64,000 nucleotides of DNA from Parvibaculum sp963696585 (GTDB taxonomy: Bacteria > Pseudomonadota > Alphaproteobacteria > Parvibaculales > Parvibaculaceae), in the NCBI GenBank assembly GCA_963696585.1, contig CAVOKW010000004.1, positions 11,221 to 75,220 on the forward strand. The letters are read 5' to 3'. Below are positions 56,355 to 64,000 of the stretch, piece after piece. The translations under genes were made by a program, and so were the position numbers. The stretch's first letter is position 1, and the number at the start of each line of letters is the position of its first letter. The notes beneath the pieces are model-generated. The model was not told where the DNA came from. It made no database searches and worked only from the letters and a program-made list of their open reading frames with translations.

Positions 56355-57354
56355 TTTTCTGACAACCTATGGCATTCCGCTGGCGATCATCGTCGGCCAG
56401 TCGCTCGCGCTGATTATCGCGCTGCTGCTCTTCACGGCCTATGTCCTGCTCGCAGATCGCAAGATATGGGCTGCCGTCCAGCTACGCCGTGGCCCGAACG
56501 TGGTCGGCGCCTTTGGTCTCTTCCAGTCGTTTGCCGACTTGCTGAAATTTGTGTTCAAGGAAGTCGTCATTCCCTCCGGTGCGAACAAGGGTGTCTTCCT
56601 GCTCGCTCCGCTCATCACAGTGACCTTGTCGCTCTCGGCCTTCGTGGTCATCCCGCTTGATGCCAGGATGGTGATTTCCGATATCAATGTCGGAGTCCTT
56701 TACATCCTTGCAATCTCCTCGCTCGGCGTCTATGGCGTCATCATGGCGGGCTGGGCGTCGAATTCGAAATATCCCTTCCTCTCGGCGCTGCGTTCCGCCG
56801 CCCAGATGGTCTCCTACGAAGTCTCCATCGGCTTCGTTATCGTCGCCGTTCTGATGAGTGCCGGTTCGCTCAATCTCTCGGCCATTGTCGAAGCGCAGAA
56901 GACCGTCTGGTTCTTCATCCCGCACTTCCCGATGTTCGTGATCTTCTTCATTTCGGCGCTCGCCGAAACCAATCGTCCGCCCTTCGATCTCGTCGAAGCG
57001 GAATCCGAGCTTGTCGCGGGCTTCATGGTGGAATATTCCTCCACCCCCTACATGATGTTCATGCTTGGCGAATATGTGGCGATCATCCTGATGTGCGCCA
57101 TGACGACCATCCTCTTCCTGGGCGGCTGGTTGCCACCCTTTGCCTTCCTGGATTTCATTCCCGGCATCGTCTGGTTCCTGCTCAAGGTCTGTTTCGTCTT
57201 CTTCATGTTCGCCATGGTCAAGGCCATCGTGCCGCGTTATCGCTACGACCAGTTGATGCGTCTGGGCTGGAAGGTCTTCCTGCCATTCTCGCTTTTCTGG
57301 GTGGTATTGACGGCGGGCGTGCTGGTTGGTTTTGGATGGGTGCCCCATGCATAA
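56347..57354 (+). CDS. nuoH: NADH-quinone oxidoreductase subunit H
   Basis: A 335-residue membrane subunit with about eight transmembrane segments that connects the quinone site to the proton-pumping arm. Conserved blocks are ADRKIWAAVQLRRGPNVVG, the acidic loop ETNRPPFDLVEAESELVAG and VPRYRYDQLMRLGWK. ATG 56347 lies within the nuoG end. Confidence 0.98.
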   Translation: MADFLTTYGIPLAIIVGQSLALIIALLLFTAYVLLADRKIWAAVQLRRGPNVVGAFGLFQSFADLLKFVFKEVVIPSGANKGVFLLAPLITVTLSLSAFVVIPLDARMVISDINVGVLYILAISSLGVYGVIMAGWASNSKYPFLSALRSAAQMVSYEVSIGFVIVAVLMSAGSLNLSAIVEAQKTVWFFIPHFPMFVIFFISALAETNRPPFDLVEAESELVAGFMVEYSSTPYMMFMLGEYVAIILMCAMTTILFLGGWLPPFAFLDFIPGIVWFLLKVCFVFFMFAMVKAIVPRYRYDQLMRLGWKVFLPFSLFWVVLTAGVLVGFGWVPHA

Positions 57355-57396
57355 GATCAACACAGTGATTTTGGTATCGTCGAAAGGAAGGGCGCA

Positions 57397-57888
57397 ATGA
57401 GCAGACTCGCACAGACAGCGCGGTCGCTTTTCCTGCTGGAGTTCGTGTCGAGCTTCGCCATGGCCATGCGCTATTTCTTCAAACCCAAATCCACGCTGAA
57501 CTATCCCTTTGAAAAAGGTCCGCTCAGCCCGCGCTTCCGCGGCGAACATGCGCTGCGCCGTTACCCCAATGGCGAGGAGCGTTGCATCGCCTGCAAACTT
57601 TGCGAAGCGATCTGCCCGGCACAGGCCATCACGATTGAAGCCGGTCCGCGTCGCAATGACGGCACGCGCCGCACCACGCGCTACGACATCGACATGACGA
57701 AATGCATCTATTGCGGCTTCTGCCAGGAAGCCTGCCCGGTCGATGCGATTGTCGAAGGGCCAAACTTCGAATTCGCCGCCGAAACGCGCGAAGAACTGAT
57801 GTATGACAAGGACCGGCTGCTCGCCAATGGCGACCGCTGGGAACGCGAGATCGCCAAGAATATCGCGCTCGATGCGCCATATCGTTAA
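57397..57888 (+). CDS. nuoI: NADH-quinone oxidoreductase subunit I
   Basis: A 163-residue subunit with two [4Fe-4S] clusters (N6a, N6b) passing electrons to N2. The ligand sets are RCIACKLCEAICPAQAI and KCIYCGFCQEACPVDAI. It follows nuoH by 42 bases. Confidence 0.98.
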   Translation: MSRLAQTARSLFLLEFVSSFAMAMRYFFKPKSTLNYPFEKGPLSPRFRGEHALRRYPNGEERCIACKLCEAICPAQAITIEAGPRRNDGTRRTTRYDIDMTKCIYCGFCQEACPVDAIVEGPNFEFAAETREELMYDKDRLLANGDRWEREIAKNIALDAPYR

Positions 57889-57958
57889 GACGGAACGCCC
57901 TCACAGGCGCAAATGAGTTGCCGGTGAAAACCGGACAGGAAGAGGGACAGGGGTCCAA

Positions 57959-58579
57959 ATGATTGCGAGCGCCATTGCTTTTTACATCTTTGCAGCGATC
58001 ACCATCGCCGCAGGCTTCATGGTGATTGCATCGCGCAACCCCGTGCATTCGGTCCTGTTCCTGATCCTCGCTTTCTTCAATGCCGCCGCTCTCTTCGTGC
58101 TGATGGGGGCGGAGTTCCTCGCCCTCATTCTCGTCATTGTCTATGTCGGCGCCGTCGCGGTTCTCTTCCTCTTCGTCGTCATGATGCTTGACGTGGATTT
58201 CACCGAATTGCGCGAAGGCATCCTGCAATATATGCCCATCGGCGCGCTGGTCGGCATCATGCTGCTTATCGAGCTTCTGATGGTGCTGGTGACATGGATT
58301 GTCTCACCGGAGGCAGCCTCCGTTGCGGCAGCTCCTGTCGCAGCTGCGGCCGAACACATAGACAATACGCGGGCGCTGGGCCGCCTCATCTATACCGACT
58401 ATGCCTATCTCTTCCAGACGGCAGGTCTCATTCTGCTGGTCGCCATGATTGGCGCGATTGTCCTGACCCTGCGGCCCAAAAATCCGCGCCTCAAGCGTCA
58501 GGTCATTGCCGATCAGGTTGGCCGCACGCGGGATCAGGCGATTGAAATGCGTGATGTGGAGCCGGGTCAGGGGCTCTGA
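57959..58579 (+). CDS. nuoJ: NADH-quinone oxidoreductase subunit J
   Basis: A 206-residue membrane subunit with about five transmembrane segments. VIVYVGAVAVLFLFVVMML contains the pi-bulge helix region conserved in ND6/NuoJ. The soluble C-terminal tail (about 40 residues) is Arg-rich and variable. Gaps of 70 and 51 bases separate it from nuoI and nuoK. Confidence 0.97.
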   Translation: MIASAIAFYIFAAITIAAGFMVIASRNPVHSVLFLILAFFNAAALFVLMGAEFLALILVIVYVGAVAVLFLFVVMMLDVDFTELREGILQYMPIGALVGIMLLIELLMVLVTWIVSPEAASVAAAPVAAAAEHIDNTRALGRLIYTDYAYLFQTAGLILLVAMIGAIVLTLRPKNPRLKRQVIADQVGRTRDQAIEMRDVEPGQGL

Positions 58580-58630
58580 CTTTTTGAAGGTGACAGCTCT
58601 TTCGCTGAGGCGGCAGGGCAGGAGAACAAG

Positions 58631-58939
58631 ATGACTATCGGCCTTGGACATTATCTGACTGTGGCAGCGATCCTGTTCACGCTCGGCATTTTCGGAATCT
58701 TCCTCAACCGGAAGAACGTCATCATCATATTGATGTCGATCGAATTGATGCTGCTCGCCGTAAATATCAATTTCGTGGCCTTCTCGACGTTCATGGGTGA
58801 TCTCGTCGGTCAGGTTTTCGCGCTCTTCGTGCTGACAGTGGCCGCAGGCGAGGCGGCCATCGGCCTTGCCATCCTTGTGGTTTATTTCCGCAACCGCGGC
58901 TCCATCGCGGTTGAAGACATCAACATGATGAAGGGCTAG
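58631..58939 (+). CDS. nuoK: NADH-quinone oxidoreductase subunit K
   Basis: A 102-residue, three-helix membrane subunit. The conserved glutamates lie in MSIELMLLAVNINFV and AAGEAAIGLAILVVYFR, both needed for proton translocation. A GGAGAA Shine-Dalgarno precedes the start. nuoL follows after 5 bases. Confidence 0.98.
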   Translation: MTIGLGHYLTVAAILFTLGIFGIFLNRKNVIIILMSIELMLLAVNINFVAFSTFMGDLVGQVFALFVLTVAAGEAAIGLAILVVYFRNRGSIAVEDINMMKG

Positions 58940-58944
58940 GGGAC

Positions 58945-60876
58945 ATGTATACCGCTATCGTCTTCCTGCCGCTTCTCGGCTTTCTGACCGCGGGCCTTTT
59001 TGGTCGCTGGATCGGCGCGCGCGGCGCCCAGATCGTCACCTCGGGTTTTCTGGTGCTGGCCGCCATCCTCTCGATGATTGCCTTTTTCAAGGTCGGCTTT
59101 GGCGGCGAGTTGAGCCGTATCCAGGTCATGACATGGATTGACAGTGGTGCTTTTGAGGCGGACTGGCGGCTGCGCATCGACACGCTCACAGCCGTCATGC
59201 TGGTGGTTGTCACCTCGGTTTCCTCGCTCGTGCATATTTACTCGGTTGGCTATATGAGCCACGATCCGCACCAGCCGCGTTTCTTTGCCTATCTCTCGCT
59301 TTTCACCTTCGCCATGTTGATGCTGGTGACGGCTGATAACTTCGTCCAGCTTTTCTTCGGCTGGGAAGGGGTGGGGCTGGCGTCCTATCTGCTCATCGGC
59401 TTCTGGTATCAAAAGCCCAGCGCCAATGCCGCCGCCATCAAGGCCTTTGTCGTCAACCGCGTCGGCGACTTCGGTCTGATCCTCGGCATCGCCACGCTCT
59501 TCCTGACGATCGGGTCTGTGGATTTCGACACGGTTTTCGCCGCCATCCCCAGCCTTGCCGGTCAGAGCTTCAGCTTCCTTGGCCATGATGTGCCAATCGT
59601 CACCACGGCCTGTTTGCTGCTCTTCATGGGCGCGATGGGCAAGTCAGCCCAGTTCATGCTGCATACCTGGCTGCCCGATGCGATGGAAGGCCCGACACCT
59701 GTGTCGGCGCTGATCCATGCCGCGACCATGGTGACCGCAGGCGTCTTCCTTGTCGCGCGGTGCTCCCCGATTTTCGAGTTCTCGCCCTTCGCGCTCACCG
59801 TCGTCACTTTCATCGGTGCGACGACGGCCTTCTTTGCGGCGACTGTCGGCCTCGTGCAAAATGACATCAAGCGCGTCATCGCTTATTCGACATGTTCGCA
59901 GCTTGGTTACATGTTCGCAGCCCTTGGCGTCGGCGCCTATGAAGCGGCGATGTTCCATCTCTTCACCCATGCCTTCTTCAAGGCGCTCTTGTTCCTGGGT
60001 TCGGGTTCCGTCATTCATGCCATGGATGGCGAGCAGGACATGCGCAAGATGGGCGGTCTCTACAAGCTCATCCCGGCGACATGGATCATGATGGTGATCG
60101 GCACGCTGGCGCTGACCGGCTTTCCGTTCACGGCGGGCTATTTCTCCAAGGACGCCATCATCGAGGCAACCTATGCCGGCCAAAACGTCATGCACAGCTA
60201 TGCCTTCCTGATGACGGTCATTGCCGCCTTCCTGACGTCCTTCTATTCCTGGCGTCTGATTTTCATGACCTTCCATGGTGAAACACGCGCCTCGAACGAG
60301 ACGATTTCCCATGTGCATGAATCGCCCATGGTCATGCTTATTCCGCTGATCCTTCTGTCGGTCGGCGCCTTGCTGGCAGGCCTTGTCTTCGAGCGTTTCT
60401 TCATCGGCGCGTTGCACGAAGCCTTCTGGCTGGAAGCGATCTATCATGGCGCGACCAACCACATTCTCCACGAGATGCACAATGTTCCCGAATGGGCCGC
60501 ACTCCTGCCCACGCTGATGATGGTGCTTGGTTTCTGCCTTTCTTATCTCTTCTACATTTCGCGTCCCGATCTTCCCAAGGAGCTCGCGCGCACGCAGGAG
60601 CCGCTTTACCTGTTCCTGCTCAACAAGTGGTACTTCGACGAGATCTACGACTTTATCTTCGTTCGTCCGGCCTTCTGGCTTGGTCGACTGCTCTGGAAAC
60701 AGGGCGACGGTCGCATCATCGACGGCATGGGGCCAGATGGCATCTCGGCGCGTGTGCTTGATGTGACGCGCGGCGTTGTCCGGCTGCAAAGCGGTTATCT
60801 TTATCACTACGCCTTCGCGATGTTGCTCGGTGTCGCGGCGCTGGCGACCTACTTCATGCTCGGGGGCGTCCACTGA
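58945..60876 (+). CDS. nuoL: NADH-quinone oxidoreductase subunit L
   Basis: A 643-residue antiporter-like proton-pumping subunit with about 16 transmembrane segments and the long lateral helix near the C-terminus. The proton-channel region WEGVGLASYLLIGFWYQKP and HTWLPDAMEGPTPVSALIHA are clear. Its stop shares a base with the nuoM start (TGATG). Confidence 0.98.
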   Translation: MYTAIVFLPLLGFLTAGLFGRWIGARGAQIVTSGFLVLAAILSMIAFFKVGFGGELSRIQVMTWIDSGAFEADWRLRIDTLTAVMLVVVTSVSSLVHIYSVGYMSHDPHQPRFFAYLSLFTFAMLMLVTADNFVQLFFGWEGVGLASYLLIGFWYQKPSANAAAIKAFVVNRVGDFGLILGIATLFLTIGSVDFDTVFAAIPSLAGQSFSFLGHDVPIVTTACLLLFMGAMGKSAQFMLHTWLPDAMEGPTPVSALIHAATMVTAGVFLVARCSPIFEFSPFALTVVTFIGATTAFFAATVGLVQNDIKRVIAYSTCSQLGYMFAALGVGAYEAAMFHLFTHAFFKALLFLGSGSVIHAMDGEQDMRKMGGLYKLIPATWIMMVIGTLALTGFPFTAGYFSKDAIIEATYAGQNVMHSYAFLMTVIAAFLTSFYSWRLIFMTFHGETRASNETISHVHESPMVMLIPLILLSVGALLAGLVFERFFIGALHEAFWLEAIYHGATNHILHEMHNVPEWAALLPTLMMVLGFCLSYLFYISRPDLPKELARTQEPLYLFLLNKWYFDEIYDFIFVRPAFWLGRLLWKQGDGRIIDGMGPDGISARVLDVTRGVVRLQSGYLYHYAFAMLLGVAALATYFMLGGVH

Positions 60877-62414
60877 TGTTCGACGGAAACATTCTTTCGC
60901 TCATCACCTTTCTGCCCTTGGCGGGTGCCTTCATCATTTTCATCATCCGGGGCGATGAGAAAACCGTGGCGCGTAACGCGCGTCGCGTGGCGCTCTGGAC
61001 CACCGGCTTCACCTTCCTGGTGTCGCTTTACCTCCTGTGGAAGTTTGATTCCACAACCGCCTCTTTCCAGTTTGTCGAAAACATCGACTGGCTTGGTGGC
61101 GCGATCAATTATCACATGGGCGTGGACGGCATTTCCGTCCTCTTCGTCATCCTCACGACATTCCTCATGCCTGCCTGTATTGCGGCAAGCTGGGACTCGA
61201 TCAATGTGCGCGTGAAGGAATATATGATCGCCTTCCTTGTGCTCGAAACGCTGATGATCGGCGTCTTCTGTGCGCTTGATCTCGTGCTGTTCTATCTCTT
61301 CTTTGAAGGCGGCCTCATCCCGATGTTCCTCATTATCGGTGTCTGGGGTGGCAAGCGTCGTATCTACGCCTCCTTCAAGTTCTTCCTCTACACCTTTGCC
61401 GGTTCCGTGCTGATGCTGCTCGCCATCATGGCCATGTATTGGCAGGCGGGCACAACCGACATTCCGACCTTGATGGCTTTCCCGTTCCCGCCGGAAATGC
61501 AGACTTGGCTGTGGCTTGCCTTCTTTGCCTCCTTTGCTGTGAAGATGCCCATGTGGCCGGTTCACACCTGGTTGCCTGATGCGCATGTGGAAGCGCCAAC
61601 CGCTGGTTCCGTCATCCTGGCCGGCATCATGCTGAAGATGGGCGGCTATGGCTTCCTGCGCTTCTCGCTACCCATGTTCCCGCTCGCCTCGGCTGATTTT
61701 GCGCCCCTGGTCTTTGCGCTCAGCGTCATCGCCATTCTCTACACCTCGCTCGTCGCGCTGGTGCAGGAGGATATGAAAAAGCTCATCGCCTATTCGTCAA
61801 TCGCCCATATGGGCTTTGTCACCATGGGCATTTTTGCCGCCACGCAACAAGGCGTGCAGGGTGCGGTTTTCCAGATGCTCAGCCATGGCTGGGTGTCTGG
61901 CGCACTCTTCCTGTGTGTTGGCGTCATCTATGATCGCATCCATACACGCGAGATCTCGGCCTATGGCGGCCTCGTCAATCGTATGCCGCTTTATGCCGTG
62001 GCGCTGATGATTTTCACCATGGCCAATGTCGGCTTGCCGGGCACCAGCGGTTTCGTCGGCGAGTTCCTGACCATTATAGGCACCTTCAAGGTCAACACCT
62101 ATGTTGCGGCCCTTGCCGCCATCGGTGTCATTCTGTCGGCAGCCTATGCGCTTTATCTCTATCGCCGCATTGTCTTTGGGGCGCTGGAAAAAGACACACT
62201 CAAAAACATTCTCGACCTCAACTGGCGCGAAGCGGCAACGCTTGCCCCGATGGTCGTGCTCACCATTCTTTTCGGTGTCTATCCGGCGCCGATCTTCGAC
62301 CTCACCGCTGTATCGATCGAGCATCTGGTTGCCAATTACAATGCGGCTGTCGAAGCCAGCAATGTCGGCACCGGCATGCTGACGCAGTTCGCTTCGCTCA
62401 TCAGCGGTCACTAG
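60876..62414 (+). CDS. nuoM: NADH-quinone oxidoreductase subunit M
   Basis: A 512-residue antiporter-like subunit. FEGGLIPMFLIIGVWGG bears the conserved channel Glu, and VHTWLPDAHVEAPTAGSVIL the second family signature. About 14 transmembrane segments are visible. It starts within the nuoL stop codon. Confidence 0.98.
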   Translation: MFDGNILSLITFLPLAGAFIIFIIRGDEKTVARNARRVALWTTGFTFLVSLYLLWKFDSTTASFQFVENIDWLGGAINYHMGVDGISVLFVILTTFLMPACIAASWDSINVRVKEYMIAFLVLETLMIGVFCALDLVLFYLFFEGGLIPMFLIIGVWGGKRRIYASFKFFLYTFAGSVLMLLAIMAMYWQAGTTDIPTLMAFPFPPEMQTWLWLAFFASFAVKMPMWPVHTWLPDAHVEAPTAGSVILAGIMLKMGGYGFLRFSLPMFPLASADFAPLVFALSVIAILYTSLVALVQEDMKKLIAYSSIAHMGFVTMGIFAATQQGVQGAVFQMLSHGWVSGALFLCVGVIYDRIHTREISAYGGLVNRMPLYAVALMIFTMANVGLPGTSGFVGEFLTIIGTFKVNTYVAALAAIGVILSAAYALYLYRRIVFGALEKDTLKNILDLNWREAATLAPMVVLTILFGVYPAPIFDLTAVSIEHLVANYNAAVEASNVGTGMLTQFASLISGH

Positions 62415-62436
62415 CAGGAACGTGCAAGGTAGCTCC

Positions 62437-63888
62437 ATGGAACAAGTCCTCACCTCAATTCCTGCCTTTGGCCCGGCCATTCCGGAAATCATGCTCGCCA
62501 TTGGCGCGATCATCTTTCTGATGTTTGGCGCTTATGGCCGCGAGAATGAAACACGTATCGTGCTGATCGGTTCGGTGATCCTGTTCATCGTTGCCGCTCT
62601 CATCATCATGGGCGGCGAGGGTGGACGGGTTGAAACTTTCGGCGGCATGTTTGTCAGCGACACCTTCACGCGCTTCATGAAACTGCTGATCCTGTTTGGC
62701 TCCGGCACAGCCCTCATGATGTCGCACAGCTTCATCAAGCGCGAAGACATGGAGCGCTTCGAGTTTCCCGTGCTGATCGTGCTGGCAACCCTCGGCATGT
62801 TCATGATGGTTTCGGCCAACAGCCTGATGTCGGTCTATCTCGGCCTCGAATTGCAGAGCCTCGCGCTCTACGTGATTGCCGCCTTCAATCGCGACAATGC
62901 CCGTTCAACCGAAGCCGGCCTCAAATATTTTGTCCTCGGCGCGCTCTCTTCCGGCATGCTGCTTTATGGCATGTCGCTGGTCTATGGCTTCACCGGCTCG
63001 GTCGCCTTCGGGCCGATCGCCAGACTGCTGGCCGCAGGTGACGTGCCGCTTGGTGTCACCTTCGGTCTTGTCTTCATTCTCGCCGGTCTGGCGTTCAAGA
63101 TTTCCGCCGTGCCCTTCCATATGTGGGCGCCGGATGTTTATGAAGGCGCTCCAACGCCCGTAACGGCCTTCTTCGCCGGGGCGCCCAAGGTCGCGGCCAT
63201 GGCCATGATCATCCGCCTGCTCTACACAGCCTTCCCGACAATGATGCTGGAATGGCAGCAGATCATCGTCTTCATTTCCATCGCCTCGATGGTGCTGGGC
63301 GCCTTTGCCGCCATCGGCCAGACCAATATCAAGCGCCTCATGGCCTATAGTTCGATTGCGCATATGGGCTTTGCCCTTGTCGGCCTCGCGGCAGGCACGG
63401 AGACAGGCATTCGCGGCGTTCTGGTTTATCTGGTGATCTATGTCATCATGAATGCGGGCGTCTTCTGCTGCATCCTCGCCATGCGTCGCAAGGAAGGCAT
63501 GGTCGAGTTGATCAATGATCTCGCCGGTCTCTCGCGCACCCAGCCCATGTTTGCCTTCGCCCTTGCCATGCTCATGTTCTCGCTGGCGGGCGTGCCGCCG
63601 CTCGCGGGCTTTTTCGGCAAGTTCTATGTCTTCATGGCCGCCGTGCAAGCCGGTCTCTGGCCGCTCGCCATCATCGGCGTGCTCTCAAGCGTCGTTGGCG
63701 CCTTCTATTATCTGCGCATTGTCAAGATCATGTATTTCGATGAGCCGGCCGAAGCCTTCATCCAGCCTGTACCGGGCGAGTTGAACGCCATTCTCACGCT
63801 CTCAGGTCTCTTCACGCTGGTCTTCTTCGTCTACCCGGCACCCCTGCTGGTCGCGGCGCAGTCTGCCGCTGCCGCGCTCATGCCCTGA
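62437..63888 (+). CDS. nuoN: NADH-quinone oxidoreductase subunit N
   Basis: A 483-residue antiporter-like subunit, the last of the complex I genes. MSVYLGLELQSLALYVIAA includes the conserved Glu, and FHMWAPDVYEGAPTPVTAFF is typical of NuoN. ATG 62437 follows AAGGTAG; the GTG at 62422 is an alternative. birA starts 3 bases after its stop. Confidence 0.97.
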   Translation: MEQVLTSIPAFGPAIPEIMLAIGAIIFLMFGAYGRENETRIVLIGSVILFIVAALIIMGGEGGRVETFGGMFVSDTFTRFMKLLILFGSGTALMMSHSFIKREDMERFEFPVLIVLATLGMFMMVSANSLMSVYLGLELQSLALYVIAAFNRDNARSTEAGLKYFVLGALSSGMLLYGMSLVYGFTGSVAFGPIARLLAAGDVPLGVTFGLVFILAGLAFKISAVPFHMWAPDVYEGAPTPVTAFFAGAPKVAAMAMIIRLLYTAFPTMMLEWQQIIVFISIASMVLGAFAAIGQTNIKRLMAYSSIAHMGFALVGLAAGTETGIRGVLVYLVIYVIMNAGVFCCILAMRRKEGMVELINDLAGLSRTQPMFAFALAMLMFSLAGVPPLAGFFGKFYVFMAAVQAGLWPLAIIGVLSSVVGAFYYLRIVKIMYFDEPAEAFIQPVPGELNAILTLSGLFTLVFFVYPAPLLVAAQSAAAALMP

Positions 63889-63891
63889 CGC

Positions 63892-64000
63892 ATGGCGGAT
63901 CATCAACCGATCCTGCCATCAGGCGTAGGTCATCGGGCCTTCGTCGAAATCGACAGCACCAATGAAGAGGCGCGCCGTCTCGGCGAGAGCGATGCGGCCG
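63892..64000 (+). CDS. birA: Biotin-[acetyl-CoA-carboxylase] ligase, N-terminal fragment (3' end outside window)
   Basis: The first 36 codons read a short N-terminus and FVEIDSTNEEARRLGE, the substrate-binding segment of biotin protein ligases, which biotinylate acetyl-CoA carboxylase. There is no room for an N-terminal DNA-binding domain, so this is the monofunctional type. Position after nuoN matches the alphaproteobacterial order nuoN-birA. The window ends in the gene. Confidence 0.85.
   Translation, partial: MADHQPILPSGVGHRAFVEIDSTNEEARRLGESDAA

Overview
The window is ordinary, gene-dense chromosome of an alphaproteobacterium, most likely of the Hyphomicrobiales (Rhizobiales). The evidence is the gene content and order: PBP1A followed by prfB, an iscR-sufBCDS locus with an extra NifS-like desulfurase, PII-glnA, clpP-clpX-lon-HU, and all 14 nuo genes followed by birA. 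The DNA is GC-rich (about 60% by eye). I see no prophage, integrase, transposase, plasmid gene, CRISPR array or rRNA. Only order-level placement is offered; it rests on synteny and family knowledge, not a database search.

Layout. 1-5.5 kb: the 3' end of mrcA, prfB with an intact programmed +1 frameshift, a bactofilin overlapping a membrane M23 peptidase, and a Bcp peroxiredoxin/DUF455 pair. 5.7-12.7 kb: a 1208-residue AsmA/DUF3971 protein, tyrS, anmK and an alpha/beta hydrolase. 13-20.4 kb: the Fe-S assembly operon iscR, nifS-like, sufB, sufC, sufD, sufS, sufT, sufA, with an IscR-like operator upstream. 20.5-31.4 kb: a crotonase and a truncated crotonase relic, a GGDEF diguanylate cyclase, an aldehyde dehydrogenase, an M20 amidohydrolase, a DEAD-box helicase, a decayed histidine-kinase fragment, parE and an Old Yellow Enzyme. 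31.9-33.8 kb: glnB-glnA, transcribed leftward, with a near-consensus sigma-54 promoter and an NtrC-like palindrome upstream. 34-41.8 kb: an aminotransferase, a histidine phosphatase, nnr, tRNA-Leu, trigger factor with a histidine-rich tail, an ornithine decarboxylase-type enzyme and a GNAT acetyltransferase. 42-48.8 kb: clpP, clpX, lon, HU and an MFS transporter. 49-64 kb: tRNA-Val, tRNA-Asp, nuoA-N and the start of birA.

How the genes work together. Three blocks are functional modules: SUF Fe-S assembly; nitrogen sensing and assimilation (PII plus glutamine synthetase); and respiratory complex I, a major client of Fe-S assembly. A fourth block is cytosolic proteostasis (trigger factor, ClpXP, Lon). 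The bactofilin and M23 peptidase probably form a local peptidoglycan-remodelling module.

I did not find a clear new multi-gene system. The unusual material is at smaller scale: a SlyD-like His/Asp-rich tail on trigger factor, an AT-rich patch inside tyrS, gene fossils, a duplicated translation start, several tandem and palindromic intergenic repeats, and a hairpin-rich intergenic segment bounded by 11-bp direct repeats.
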